Shown here: positions 1 through 9,414 of the stretch, one piece after another | Position numbering within the stretch: position 1 is the first letter of the stretch | How the letters are laid out: each line of letters opens with the position of its first letter | Source: an uncultured Collinsella sp. | GTDB lineage: Bacteria > Actinomycetota > Coriobacteriia > Coriobacteriales > Coriobacteriaceae | Direction: 5' to 3' | NCBI GenBank assembly: GCA_958427975.1 | Contig: CAUAEH010000005.1 | Location: 1 to 63,829 of the forward strand | DNA: 63,829 nt | Notes under the pieces: model-generated | Database searches by the model: none | Told to the model about the DNA's origin: nothing | The model's input: the letters and a program-made list of their open reading frames with translations, nothing else | Position numbers and translations under genes: made by a program

Positions 1-486
1 GATCATGGTGTCGACGCAATCGGAGAGGGTCTTGATGCCCTCCTCGGCGCTCTTCTTGCGCTTGCGACCCTCGAAGGTGAAGGGCTTGGTCACGACGGCG
101 ACGGTCAGCGCGCCGACCTCGTTCATTGCGATATCGGCAACGATGGGAGCGGCGCCGGTACCGGTACCACCGCCCTCGCCGCAGGTGATGAACACCATAT
201 CGGCGCCAGCGAGCGCCTCGGCGATATCGTCGCGGGACTCATCGGCAGCCTTGCGACCAACCTCGGGGTTGGCGCCGGCGCCCAGGCCGCGGGTAAGGTC
301 GGTGCCGATGTGCACCTTGATATCGGCATCAGAGATCGCGAGTGCCTGAGCATCGGTGTTGATGGCAACAAACTCGACGCCGCGGATGCCCTCTTCGATC
401 ATTCGATTGACCGCGTTGGTACCGCCGCCGCCGACGCCGACCACCTTAATGACGGCAAGGTAGTTGTTGATCTCTGTCTCGTGCAT
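1..486 (-). CDS. ftsZ: Cell division GTPase FtsZ, N-terminal part (runs off left edge)
   Basis: FtsZ is the tubulin-like GTPase that polymerises into the cytoplasmic division ring. The 162 codons present read straight through to the window edge, so the C-terminal half is missing. Visible motifs are GGGGTNA at residues 19-25 and the tubulin signature GGGTGTG at 105-111, preceded by Gly-Glu as in other actinobacterial FtsZ proteins. The ATG at 486 has a GGAGG box 6 bases upstream. It is the last visible gene of the division cluster and is separated from ftsQ by about 200 bp. No ftsA lies between them, which is normal for Actinomycetota. Identification is firm. Confidence 0.97.
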   Translation of the reverse strand, partial: MHETEINNYLAVIKVVGVGGGGTNAVNRMIEEGIRGVEFVAINTDAQALAISDADIKVHIGTDLTRGLGAGANPEVGRKAADESRDDIAEALAGADMVFITCGEGGGTGTGAAPIVADIAMNEVGALTVAVVTKPFTFEGRKRKKSAEEGIKTLSDCVDTMI

Positions 487-685
487 GTCGGTCCTCCGAA
501 CAAAGGTTATAGCCATAGCATGGGTTGACCCCTGCGCACATTAACCTTCAGGTTGAAAGTAAATGCAAAGGTAAACCGTATTATGTTTGCACATTATGAA
601 CGTATCAGTCAAATAATTGACCGTGAAAACCAAACAAACCAGATAAACGGCGTGGTATGGCCCCTCAACAAAGCCGTTTAGGATG
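487..685 (-). promoter_or_regulatory. ftsQ-ftsZ intergenic region, probable ftsZ promoter
   Basis: This AT-rich 200 bp gap separates ftsQ from ftsZ, whereas most upstream genes overlap or nearly touch. On the minus strand it holds a TTGACT hexamer inside the inverted repeat GTCAA-TTAT-TTGAC (about 612-625), followed by CATAAT-like boxes. The spacing to any -10 box is not canonical, so the exact promoter is unresolved. A separate ftsZ promoter here is an inference from the gap and base composition. Confidence 0.4.
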
Positions 686-1951
686 CTAGGCGGTCGGTGC
701 GTTCCTAAACGTGTAGTTGCCTGGAGAGCGCACATTGATATAGGTTACGCCCTCTACCTGCGAAAGCAGCTTGGTCACGATGCGTTCTTTCTTGGCGATA
801 TCATCCGAATCGCCCAGCGACACCTCGACGCCGTTGTCGAGATTTGCCGAGATAGCCTCAACGGAAGGCGTGGAAATATCCTTCACCTGGCCCAAGAACT
901 CGCTCGAAAAACCGCGTGCGTAATCCAGACCGGCCTTGACGGCCTTGGAGCTCACCGCCCGACCCGAAACCGGTGCGACATCGGCCGAGACGTCAGTCAA
1001 CAGCACGGCGCCGTAGTGCTTGGCAAGCGCCAGGGCCGCATCGATGCCGGTCAGGGTGTTGGCACCCTCCCCCGATGTAATGACGTTCCCCTGGTCATCC
1101 ACCTCGACAGACGTCGACAGCGGAGCGATCCAGGTGTCATCGTCTCCGATAGCCCAGGCAAGGTCGTCGGAGCTGATATACGCAATGGCGGTAACTTTAC
1201 GCTCCGTCGGCGTGATGATAAGCGTATGGGGAAACTGACGCTGGACATCCACGCCCGAGACCCACGGGTTTTGCTTGAGGCCCTCGGTAATCTGATCGGG
1301 ATCCACGTTAAAGAGCGACGTGTTCTCGGGAAGACTGATGAGCTGCATGGCGTCGTGCTTGGTCACATGCTCGCTGCCATGAATCTGAATATCGGTGGCG
1401 GAGAACAGGCCAGAGTTGATGACGACGATGGCAACAATGGCAAGTACGGCCACGGCTGCCAGGATGCCGCCCGCGATCTTGCCTTTACCCTTCATGGCGG
1501 AAGCAGCGTCGGTCGTCTTGCTTGCCATGGCACCCAGCGATGACAGAGGATTGATGCCCCTTTTTGCCGAAGACGCCTTGGCGGCGGGCACTGATGTCAG
1601 TGAACGCGGCTTAGCGCCAGCCAACGTACGGCCGGCATGCGGCGCACGAGCTCCCAGCGAAGGCTTGGGCGTCGCCATGGGTCGGGAGGTCTTGGTGCCC
1701 ATCGCCGGCTTGGGCGTCACCGAAGGACGCGGAGCCGGACGACTCGTCTTTTTAGAAGCGGGGCGTCCCCCCAGCTGCGAGCCGACGACCGGGCGCTTGG
1801 CAGGACGAACGGGCCCAACAGACTTGGAGGGCATGGCGGGCTTATGTTGAGGCTGGGCAGGTGCGCCGGAACGCCCTCCGGCGCGGCGGAAGGTTGGTTT
1901 CGATGCTCTAGAAGCCGAGGAATTTAACTTCCGGTCTGAGCTCGATGCCAT
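686..1951 (-). CDS. ftsQ: Cell division protein FtsQ/DivIB
   Basis: FtsQ is a single-pass membrane protein linking early and late divisome parts. The 421-residue product has an unusually long cytoplasmic N-terminus of about 155 residues, rich in Ala, Pro, Lys and Arg and probably disordered. One membrane segment follows near residues 160-183 (GGILAAVAVLAIVAIVV), then an extracytoplasmic POTRA region beginning SATDIQIHGSEHVT and a FtsQ domain. The ATG at 1951 has GGGAGG just upstream and lies inside the end of murB (44 bp overlap), which suggests translational coupling. Identification rests on topology, POTRA-like sequence and position between murB and ftsZ. Confidence 0.9.
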   Translation of the reverse strand: MASSSDRKLNSSASRASKPTFRRAGGRSGAPAQPQHKPAMPSKSVGPVRPAKRPVVGSQLGGRPASKKTSRPAPRPSVTPKPAMGTKTSRPMATPKPSLGARAPHAGRTLAGAKPRSLTSVPAAKASSAKRGINPLSSLGAMASKTTDAASAMKGKGKIAGGILAAVAVLAIVAIVVINSGLFSATDIQIHGSEHVTKHDAMQLISLPENTSLFNVDPDQITEGLKQNPWVSGVDVQRQFPHTLIITPTERKVTAIAYISSDDLAWAIGDDDTWIAPLSTSVEVDDQGNVITSGEGANTLTGIDAALALAKHYGAVLLTDVSADVAPVSGRAVSSKAVKAGLDYARGFSSEFLGQVKDISTPSVEAISANLDNGVEVSLGDSDDIAKKERIVTKLLSQVEGVTYINVRSPGNYTFRNAPTA

Positions 1952-2819
1952 ACGCCTCCCTCACCTTTCCGTGCACATGCCTGATAACCGCGGCCACGTC
2001 ATCGGCCGAGGCGGTTCCGTTATTAACGATAAAATTAGCGTGTACGGGCGAAACTTCCGCACCGCCAACCGAAAAACCCTTTAATCCACAATCCTCAATC
2101 AACTTGCCCACGCTTGCATCGGGCGGGTTGCGAAAGACCGATCCGCAGGATGCACGGCCCATGGGCTGCGTGCGCTTGCGGCGCGTCAGGTACCGTTCCA
2201 TGCGCTCGCGAATGTCGGCCTTGGGCGCGGGCTTGAGTTTAAGCACGCACTCGAGAATGATCTCGTTACGCGGCAAGCTGCACTCGCGATACCCCCAAGC
2301 GATCTCGGACCCTGCATAGTGCTTAATACCGGACGCCGGATCAAACGTGACCACGTCCTCGATAAGGGAGCCGATCCACTCGGTCCGCGTACCTGCGTTC
2401 ATGGACACGGCACCACCGACCGAACCGGGAATACCGACCGCGAACTCAAGGCCCGAAAGCCCGCGCGACAAAGCGTCGTTGACCAAACGCGCGAACATCA
2501 CGCCCGCACCAACGGTCAGCGTGCAGCCGTCCTCGGCAACAACCGTGCGCTGAAACTCACGTCCCAGCGAAATAACGGCGCCGCGATAACCGGCATCGGC
2601 AACCAACAGGTTGGACCCCTTGCCGATAATCACCCACGGCACCCGCTCGCGGTCAAGCACCGCCACGGCGCGACGCAGGGCATGGTAGCTATGGCACGTC
2701 ACAAAGAGGTCGGCCTTGCCGCCGATACGATAGCTTGTATGGCGTGCAAGACGTTCGTCCTCGACCACGTCCGTGTCGATCATGCCCGAAAGCGCCATGA
2801 CGGCGTTAAACAGACCCAT
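1908..2819 (-). CDS. murB: UDP-N-acetylenolpyruvoylglucosamine reductase MurB
   Basis: MurB is the FAD enzyme that reduces UDP-GlcNAc-enolpyruvate to UDP-MurNAc. At 303 residues it has normal length. FAD-binding segments include YRIGGKADLFV (residues 31-41), IGKGSNLLVAD and GIPGSVGGAVSMNAG. The substrate-binding Tyr-Arg of YREC and the catalytic serine region CGSVFRNP are present, which is the short type IIa architecture. It starts 5 bases after murC ends, with no clear ribosome site, so coupled translation is likely. Met8 or Met13 are possible alternative starts. Confidence 0.97.
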   Translation of the reverse strand: MGLFNAVMALSGMIDTDVVEDERLARHTSYRIGGKADLFVTCHSYHALRRAVAVLDRERVPWVIIGKGSNLLVADAGYRGAVISLGREFQRTVVAEDGCTLTVGAGVMFARLVNDALSRGLSGLEFAVGIPGSVGGAVSMNAGTRTEWIGSLIEDVVTFDPASGIKHYAGSEIAWGYRECSLPRNEIILECVLKLKPAPKADIRERMERYLTRRKRTQPMGRASCGSVFRNPPDASVGKLIEDCGLKGFSVGGAEVSPVHANFIVNNGTASADDVAAVIRHVHGKVREAYGIELRPEVKFLGF

Positions 2820-2824
2820 GGGGT

Positions 2825-4243
2825 TTAAGCGTCTTTCTTGGCAGTCAGATACTCGATGAACTCGGGGCCGACGGTCGTAACGTCACCGGCACCCATGGTG
2901 AGCAGCAGGTCGCCCTCGCCCACGAGCTTCTCAAGCTCCTGGTTGAGCTCAAGACGACTGGAGCAGTACACGACCTCCTTGCCGGGGTGCTTAGCGCGAA
3001 CGGTATCTGCGAGCATCTTGGAGGTAACGCCCGGGATCGGCATCTCGCCGGCGGAGAATACATCGATCAGCAGCAGCTTGTCGGCGTTGGCAAAGGCATC
3101 GGCAAAGTCATCGCACAGAGCCTGCAGGCGCGAATAGCGGTGCGGCTGGAACACGACGTCGACATGTTTGTAGCCCAGCGAAGAGGCAGCAGCGAGCGTC
3201 GCCTTGATCTCGGTGGGATGATGGCCGTAATCGTCAACCACCGTGATGCCGTCGATATCGCCCACGTGGGTAAAGCGACGGCGGACGCCCTCAAAACTCG
3301 AAAGTGCCTTAGCGGCGGCGTCGATATCGAGGCCAAGGACATGGGCGACGGTCAAGACGGCCGTGGCGTTGAGCATGTTGTGACGACCGGGGTTGCTCTT
3401 GATCTCGACAGCGTGCTCGGTGCCGTCCTCAAAGCGAACGATAAAGTCGCTCTGGATGCCCTTGACATCCGGATGTACGCAGACGATGTCGTTGTTCTCG
3501 GCAAAGCCATAGGAAAGCACATGACGGCCCGTCGACTTGGCGAGCTCGACCAGATGCGGGTCCTCGCCGCAAACAATGACGGTGCCGTCCTCGCCCACCA
3601 GACCCATAAACTTGGCAAAGGTGGCCTCGATCTCCTCGATGCCCGAGTAGTGATCGAGATGGTCGGCCTCGACGTTGGTCACGATGACCACGTTGGGGTT
3701 CAGGAACAGGAACGAGCTATCGGACTCGTCGGCCTCGGCGACAAAGTAGTCACCCGAGCCGTTCTTGCCGTTGGTGTCGTAGCCCTCGACGATGCCGCCG
3801 ATCAAAAAGCTGGGGTCCAGACCCATGCGATCGAGCATCGTGGCGCACATCGAAGACGTCGTGGTCTTGCCGTGCGTGCCGGCAACGGCGACGGTGGTGT
3901 AGCCGTGGCCCAGAGCCGAGAGCATCTTGGCGCGGGGCCACACGGGAATACCCAGCTCGCGTGCACGCACGAGCTCGGGGTTGGACTCGGGAATAGCGGT
4001 GGAGACCACAACCACGTCGGGCTTGACCTCGTCGATCGTCGCAGCCTCATGGCCCACGTGGACCTTCACGCCGGCGCGGGTAAGCTGGCGAATATAGCGC
4101 GACGTCTTAAGGTCGGAGCCGGTAACGGTATAACCGCGCTCGTGCAGGACGAGGGCGATGCCGCTCATGCCGGCGCCACCGATACCGATAAAATGGGCGC
4201 TCTTGAACTCGGGCGCGGAGGTTGCAGTCTGGGAATCAGCCAT
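2825..4243 (-). CDS. murC: UDP-N-acetylmuramate--L-alanine ligase MurC
   Basis: MurC adds L-Ala to UDP-MurNAc, the first stem-peptide step. The N-terminal glycine loop HFIGIGGAGMSGIA binds the nucleotide sugar, the ATP loop is GTHGKTTT, and a C-terminal Mur ligase domain carries DDYGHHPTEI. I place the start at the ATG at 4243 (472 residues) because AAGGAG lies 11 bases upstream. The longer frame opens with a GTG at 4270 that has no ribosome site. A gap of about 100 bp separates it from murG, so a local promoter is possible. Confidence 0.96.
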   Translation of the reverse strand: MADSQTATSAPEFKSAHFIGIGGAGMSGIALVLHERGYTVTGSDLKTSRYIRQLTRAGVKVHVGHEAATIDEVKPDVVVVSTAIPESNPELVRARELGIPVWPRAKMLSALGHGYTTVAVAGTHGKTTTSSMCATMLDRMGLDPSFLIGGIVEGYDTNGKNGSGDYFVAEADESDSSFLFLNPNVVIVTNVEADHLDHYSGIEEIEATFAKFMGLVGEDGTVIVCGEDPHLVELAKSTGRHVLSYGFAENNDIVCVHPDVKGIQSDFIVRFEDGTEHAVEIKSNPGRHNMLNATAVLTVAHVLGLDIDAAAKALSSFEGVRRRFTHVGDIDGITVVDDYGHHPTEIKATLAAASSLGYKHVDVVFQPHRYSRLQALCDDFADAFANADKLLLIDVFSAGEMPIPGVTSKMLADTVRAKHPGKEVVYCSSRLELNQELEKLVGEGDLLLTMGAGDVTTVGPEFIEYLTAKKDA

Positions 4244-4340
4244 GTGCTCGTGTACTCCTTGCGTAAACACTGCCTGTAACCCATTAACTGTACCGCACCT
4301 ACCGCATCCGCGCGAGGGCGACCGGCGATATCCCGTCTAA

Positions 4341-5456
4341 CTAACGCAATCCCTCTACCGCATCGGCCAAAAGTGCGGCGGCACGGTCCTGGGCCAAGCC
4401 ACGCGCCGCCTGACGCATCGCATCACGCGCCGCAGCGTCATCGATCAGGTGCAGCAGCTCGTCGGCAAAGGCAGGGGCGTCGATATCGGCATCGGCGCAT
4501 AGCACGCCGGCACCGGCATCGACCAGGTAACGCGCATTCGTGGTCTGGTGGTCGGCCGTGGCGTGCGGGTACGGCACGAGTACCGAGGGCACGGCAAGCG
4601 CGGCGATCTCGGCCACGCTCGAGGCACCGGAACGCGAGAGCACCAAATCGGCCGCAGCCAGCATATCGCCCATGTTGTCGATGTAGGGCTGGACTCGATA
4701 GCGCTTCGCCTCCTCGGGCGACAGCGCCAAAGCGCGCTCGGTCTCCTCAAAGCCGTCGGCACCCGTCGAATGCAAAACGTAGAGATTCTCGCGGGTCAGC
4801 AGCTCACTCTTGAGCGAGGCAACGCGCTCGTTGAGATGCTGAGCACCGAGCGAACCACCAAAGACGAGCAGAAGCGTCGCGTCCTCGGGCACACCGAGCG
4901 TCTTGCGACCGCGGGCGCGATCGCCCTCGATCACCGAACGACGCACAGGATTGCCCGTCATGAGCACATGGTCGGGGTCGCCCTCACGCTCAAAGACCGC
5001 GCGGGCCGCAGGTACCGAAATGCACACGCGGGCGGCATGTGAGTTCATCATCTTATTGGCCAGACCCGGAACAGAGTTCTGCTCGTGCAGCAGATACGGA
5101 ACGCCGGCGCCCTTGCACCAACCCAGCAGCGGGACCTCAACGTAAGCACCAAAGCCGATAGCGGCATCGGGCTTACCGACCTTTGAGAAGTGACTGGCAA
5201 GCGCACGCTTCGCCTTGTTGACGCGCCACAGCGAGGTCAGCGCCGTCCAGGGACGGGAGCGATCGAAGCCCGTGACCGTGATGGGCACAAAATCGAATCC
5301 GGCCTCGGGAACCAGACGGCCCTCGAGCTTGCGCGATTGGCCCACGAACACAACGTGATGACCGCGGTCACGCAGCTCCTCGGCCAAGGCGAGCGCGGGG
5401 TTGATATGTCCTGCCGTGCCGCCAGCTGCAATAGCAACGGTCATCTTATCGGTCAT
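4341..5456 (-). CDS. murG: UDP-GlcNAc:lipid I GlcNAc transferase MurG
   Basis: MurG transfers GlcNAc to lipid I, making lipid II on the inner membrane face. Visible signatures are the first glycine loop AAGGTAGHINPALALAEEL near the N-terminus, the second loop FGGSLGAQHLN, and the donor-binding stretch SRSGASSVAEIAALAVPSVLVPYPHATADHQTTNA. The preferred start is the ATG at 5456 (371 residues), with AAGGGA 6 bases upstream. It overlaps the end of ftsW by 11 bp. Length and motifs match the family. Confidence 0.96.
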   Translation of the reverse strand: MTDKMTVAIAAGGTAGHINPALALAEELRDRGHHVVFVGQSRKLEGRLVPEAGFDFVPITVTGFDRSRPWTALTSLWRVNKAKRALASHFSKVGKPDAAIGFGAYVEVPLLGWCKGAGVPYLLHEQNSVPGLANKMMNSHAARVCISVPAARAVFEREGDPDHVLMTGNPVRRSVIEGDRARGRKTLGVPEDATLLLVFGGSLGAQHLNERVASLKSELLTRENLYVLHSTGADGFEETERALALSPEEAKRYRVQPYIDNMGDMLAAADLVLSRSGASSVAEIAALAVPSVLVPYPHATADHQTTNARYLVDAGAGVLCADADIDAPAFADELLHLIDDAAARDAMRQAARGLAQDRAAALLADAVEGLR

Positions 5457-6972
5457 GGTAATCCCTTCGTACACGCGGCCCCTGGTCATCGGTGCGCAAA
5501 CGCGCCGACGGGTCCGAATTCAAATCGATTCGATTATATCCGCCGCCCGCATTGCGAGGAGTGGGGCGCTGCGGACGACCTTGCGGCGCCGTTCGCTGAC
5601 GCGGACGGGCTGCCGACTCGGTCGCAGAGCCATCCAGGACGGTAAAGCCGTTACGCGAAGATCGCTCACCGCGCACGTGGGGCACGCCGGCGGTACTCTC
5701 ATCCATAACGGCAAAGCTCTCGCGGCGACGGTCGTATTCATCGCGACGGGCGCTCTCATACGAAACGCGCAGGATCAGACCGGCGAGCATAAGCGACACA
5801 ATAATCGACGAGCCGCCGTAGCTAATAAACGGCAGCGGCTTGCCCGTCATGGGAAACACATTGAGAATGCCCAGCGCGTTGATCAAAAACTGCACCGCAA
5901 GGATGACCGCGGAACCCGATGCCATAAGTGCTCCGCGACGGTCGGTCGCCTGCTCGGCAATACGAAACGCCGAGTAGATCAGCATCGCGAACACCAAGAA
6001 GAACAGCACGGTTCCGATAAAGCCAACTTCCTCGCCGATAATAGCCAAGATGTAGTCGTTATGCGCCTCGGGCAAATACGAGTACTTCATGGTGGAGTTA
6101 CCGATACCGCGACCGAACAGGCCGCCCGAGGCAAACGCCATAATGGCAAGCGTGGCCTGATAGCCATCACCATATTCGTCTGCCCAAGGATTCCAAGCAA
6201 CCTCGACACGCGTCATACGATACGGCTCGGCGATAAGGGCGATCGCAATGACGGCGATGCCGGCAACGACCGTCCAAACGATATATTTGGGGTCCAATCC
6301 CGCAAACAACGCCATGCACATGAGGGTCAGCAAGATGATCAGAACGGTGCCAAAATCGGGCTGAACAAAGATCAGAAAGAGCGAAATGCCCAGGTAGGCA
6401 CCCATCTTGCGAAGAAACTCGTTGATGTTGCCGCCGGGCGAAAAGATTCGGTCGAGCATGATGGCCGAATACGCGATGGCAAACGGCTTTAAAAACTCAG
6501 ACGGCTGGAACTGAATACCGGCGATGTTGAGCCAACGCGTGGCGCCACGACTGCCGCTACCCATAAAGAACACCAGAACCAGTAGCCCCATCATGCCCAT
6601 GAGAAAGATCCTGAGCACGTCTTCCCCAAACCAACTGTCCGGCAAGACGCGCACGATGGCAACCATGGCCAGCACGCCAACTCCAGCAAACGCGGCCTGT
6701 CGAAACAGGAAAAACGTCGCCGTACCATTCTCGTGCAGCGCCTCGACCGAAGATGCCGAGTACACCATCAGCAAGCCGAAGCAAACCAAGCTAAACAGGC
6801 AAGCCATAAATATCAAACGGGGGCGCATGATGCGGGCGGGGACGCCGGCAATATAGCGCTCACCGAACGTCTGCCCGCCGCGTCCGGAACGCGGCGTGCT
6901 ACGCAGCGAGGAAGCACGGTCCGAGTCGGGCCTCCTCATATCACTTCGGGGGCTCTCCTCTCTCACCGGCAA
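5446..6972 (-). CDS. ftsW: SEDS-family lipid II polymerase FtsW
   Basis: FtsW polymerises glycan strands at the septum with its partner penicillin-binding protein. About ten hydrophobic segments span the middle, starting with RLIFMACLFSLVCFGLLMVYSASS. SEDS landmarks include the region around GRGIGNSTMKYSYLPEAHNDYI and the C-terminal PLPFISYGGSSIIVSL. Both ends are long Arg/Pro/Ser-rich cytoplasmic tails. The frame opens with a TTG at 6972, immediately after murD. An ATG at 6939 is the alternative start, but its ribosome site is about 15 bases away. Septal rather than rod-type (RodA) function is inferred from its place in the mur cluster. Confidence 0.93.
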   Translation of the reverse strand: MPVREESPRSDMRRPDSDRASSLRSTPRSGRGGQTFGERYIAGVPARIMRPRLIFMACLFSLVCFGLLMVYSASSVEALHENGTATFFLFRQAAFAGVGVLAMVAIVRVLPDSWFGEDVLRIFLMGMMGLLVLVFFMGSGSRGATRWLNIAGIQFQPSEFLKPFAIAYSAIMLDRIFSPGGNINEFLRKMGAYLGISLFLIFVQPDFGTVLIILLTLMCMALFAGLDPKYIVWTVVAGIAVIAIALIAEPYRMTRVEVAWNPWADEYGDGYQATLAIMAFASGGLFGRGIGNSTMKYSYLPEAHNDYILAIIGEEVGFIGTVLFFLVFAMLIYSAFRIAEQATDRRGALMASGSAVILAVQFLINALGILNVFPMTGKPLPFISYGGSSIIVSLMLAGLILRVSYESARRDEYDRRRESFAVMDESTAGVPHVRGERSSRNGFTVLDGSATESAARPRQRTAPQGRPQRPTPRNAGGGYNRIDLNSDPSARLRTDDQGPRVRRDYHDR

Positions 6973-6975
6973 CCC

Positions 6976-8382
6976 CTATTCCGTTTGCGATTTCGCTGCC
7001 GCGGCAAGCTGGGCCACGTAGTCCTTAAACACGCGGCCGCGCTCCTCGTAGCCCGAGAACTCGTCGAACGAAGAGCAAGCGGGCGAAAGCAGGATCACGT
7101 CGCCGCGGCTCGAGAGCGAGCGGGCAACGTCAACGGCATCGCGCAGATCATCGGCCTGGGCGATATCCACGTCACCATCGACATCGGCCTCGTCCATAGC
7201 GGCGGTAAAGCGCTCGCGCGCATCGCCAAAGCAAACGACCGAGCGCACGTTGTCCATAACAACGCGGGCAAAGTCCGCAAGCGGCGTACCCTTATCGTGG
7301 CCGCCGAGCAGCAAGATCACATCGTCGTCGGGAAACGCCGTCAGGGCCTTTTCGACCGCATCGGTGTTCGTTGCCTTGGAATCGTTGACGTAGCGCACAC
7401 CATCGATCTCGCCGCAGGGTTCCACGCGGTGTTCGAGCGGCTGGAACGACGCCAAACCGCGGCAAATGCCCTCGGGATCGGCACCGACGGCCAGAGCAGC
7501 CGTGGCGGCACATAGGGCATTGATGACATTGTGATGGCCCGAGATCTTGAGCTCGGACGTGGCGACAAGCTGAGTCTCGACGCCCTTCAGGCGCACGACC
7601 ATCTTGCCGTCGCGCACAAAGGCGGCGTCTGCACCCTCGGGCTCGTCAAAAGCGACCTTGCAGATGCGGCGACCCGGCGTGTAGATGTACTCATCGAACT
7701 CATGGATGCCGGCATCCTCAACATCGATAACCACGAGGTCGTCGTCGACCATATTCTCGAACAACCTGATCTTGGCAAGCGCATAGTTCTTGTGGCTCTT
7801 GTGCCAGCCCAGGTGGTCGGGCGTGATGTTGAGCAGTACCGCCACGCGAGGATGAAGCTCGGTGGTCGTAGCAATCTGATAACTCGACAGCTCGGCCACA
7901 AACCACTCATTGTGTGCGCGGCCGTCGATCTCGTTCACCGGCGGCTCACCGATATTGCCGACGGCCACGCTGGCTTCACCGGCGGCCTTGAGCAGGTAAT
8001 CGGTCAGCGACGTGGTAGTTGTCTTGCCGTTGGTGCCCGTGATTGCAATCCAATTTTGGGGAGACAGGCGATAGGCAAACTCGGGCTCGCCCATAATCTG
8101 AGCGGCATGCTCACGCCCGGCCTTAAAGAAGGCCGAGAACTCCGAGATACCCGGGCAGGTCACGCACACGTCATAGGCACCCTCGACCTGCTCGGTGCCG
8201 TAGACAAACGACGCGCCCTGCGCCTCGAGCGCACGTGTGGCGTCATTGGGCTCGGAGCTACCGCCGCCATACACGGTCGTAGCGCTCACGCGCTCGGGGT
8301 GAGCCAACGCCCAACGGGCGACATCGAGACCGGATTTACCCTGCCCCAAAACAAGCAGGCTAAAGACATCAGCAAGAGGCAT
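6976..8382 (-). CDS. murD: UDP-N-acetylmuramoylalanine--D-glutamate ligase MurD
   Basis: MurD adds D-Glu to UDP-MurNAc-L-Ala. The 468-residue protein begins with a Rossmann-like domain (LLVLGQGKSGLDVARW), then the ATP loop ITGTNGKTTTTSL, the central domain with LNITPDHLGWH, and the C-terminal domain with YVNDSKATNTDAVEKAL. It sits between mraY and ftsW, 9 bp after mraY's upstream neighbour boundary on one side and nearly touching ftsW on the other, in the same transcription unit. No strong ribosome site is visible, in keeping with coupled translation. Identification is firm. Confidence 0.95.
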   Translation of the reverse strand: MPLADVFSLLVLGQGKSGLDVARWALAHPERVSATTVYGGGSSEPNDATRALEAQGASFVYGTEQVEGAYDVCVTCPGISEFSAFFKAGREHAAQIMGEPEFAYRLSPQNWIAITGTNGKTTTTSLTDYLLKAAGEASVAVGNIGEPPVNEIDGRAHNEWFVAELSSYQIATTTELHPRVAVLLNITPDHLGWHKSHKNYALAKIRLFENMVDDDLVVIDVEDAGIHEFDEYIYTPGRRICKVAFDEPEGADAAFVRDGKMVVRLKGVETQLVATSELKISGHHNVINALCAATAALAVGADPEGICRGLASFQPLEHRVEPCGEIDGVRYVNDSKATNTDAVEKALTAFPDDDVILLLGGHDKGTPLADFARVVMDNVRSVVCFGDARERFTAAMDEADVDGDVDIAQADDLRDAVDVARSLSSRGDVILLSPACSSFDEFSGYEERGRVFKDYVAQLAAAAKSQTE

Positions 8383-8391
8383 GAAAGACCA

Positions 8392-9411
8392 CTATCCCAA
8401 CTGGAAGAACAGGGCGAGGCCAACGGCGCCAAAGGCCGCGGCGATAATCCAAAAACGGATAACGACCTTGGTCTCGGCCCAGCCCTTCTTTTCGAAATGA
8501 TGATGAATGGGTGCCATAAGGAAGACGCGCTTGTGCGTAAAGTGGAAATAGACAACCTGGATCATGACCGACAGGGTCTCGACGATAAACAGACCGCCGA
8601 TGATGAGGGAAACGACTTCGGTGTTGGTCATGATGGAGGTGCAGGCAAAAGCGGCACCCAGGGCAAGCGAGCCGGTATCACCCATAAAGATGCTCGCCGG
8701 GTAGCAGTTGAACCACAAAAAGCCCAGGCAGGCACCGGCGCACGCCGTGCAGAAGATGGACAGGTTCACGTCACCGTGCAAAAACGCCATGGCGGCCATG
8801 GCGAGCATGGCGATCATGGAAGTGCCGCCGGCAAGGCCGTCCAGACCATCGGTCAGGTTCACGGCATTGGAAAGACCAGCGATCATCAGCCAGCAAAATA
8901 CAATGTAGAGCCACGGAAACGAAAGGCCGCAGATGGTGGTCGAAAGAACACCGAGGTCAATCGTCAGGCCGCCGGGAAAACGAATCTCGGGAGCGACGCC
9001 GCACCAATTGACGGCGAGCACGGTAAAAGTGACGCAGATGATGGTCAGGCCGACCATCTTAGCGTGAGGCGTCAGGCCGAGCGAGCGACCATGCGTGACG
9101 GAGGTCAGGTCGTCGATGAGACCCAGAACGCCGGTGGCCAGCGTGGCAAGCAGCACGAGCACGAGCTCGGTGGTGAGTTTGCCCATCAGCAGGCAGGTCA
9201 GCGAGATCGCGACAAGGATGATGACGCCGCCCATGGTCGGCGTACCCTGTTTAATCAAATGACGCTTGGGGCCGTCGGCTCGGACCTGTTGGCCGATACC
9301 CTCGACCTTCAGCAGCTTGATCCACCACGGCATAAGCAGCAACGCAATGGCGGCAGCGATGCCAAGTCCCAAAAAGGCCTGATACGTAGGATACGAGGGA
9401 TTGCCGAACAT
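8392..9411 (-). CDS. mraY: Phospho-MurNAc-pentapeptide transferase MraY
   Basis: MraY makes lipid I by joining phospho-MurNAc-pentapeptide to undecaprenyl phosphate in the membrane. The 339-residue protein is polytopic. Diagnostic motifs are KQGTPTMGGVI near residue 55, NAVNLTDGLDGLAGG near 180 with the catalytic Asp cluster, FMGDTGSLALG, and MAPIHHHFEKKGW near the C-terminus. The ATG at 9411 has AAGG upstream and starts 3 bases after murF ends. Confidence 0.97.
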   Translation of the reverse strand: MFGNPSYPTYQAFLGLGIAAAIALLLMPWWIKLLKVEGIGQQVRADGPKRHLIKQGTPTMGGVIILVAISLTCLLMGKLTTELVLVLLATLATGVLGLIDDLTSVTHGRSLGLTPHAKMVGLTIICVTFTVLAVNWCGVAPEIRFPGGLTIDLGVLSTTICGLSFPWLYIVFCWLMIAGLSNAVNLTDGLDGLAGGTSMIAMLAMAAMAFLHGDVNLSIFCTACAGACLGFLWFNCYPASIFMGDTGSLALGAAFACTSIMTNTEVVSLIIGGLFIVETLSVMIQVVYFHFTHKRVFLMAPIHHHFEKKGWAETKVVIRFWIIAAAFGAVGLALFFQLG

Positions 9412-9414
9412 GGG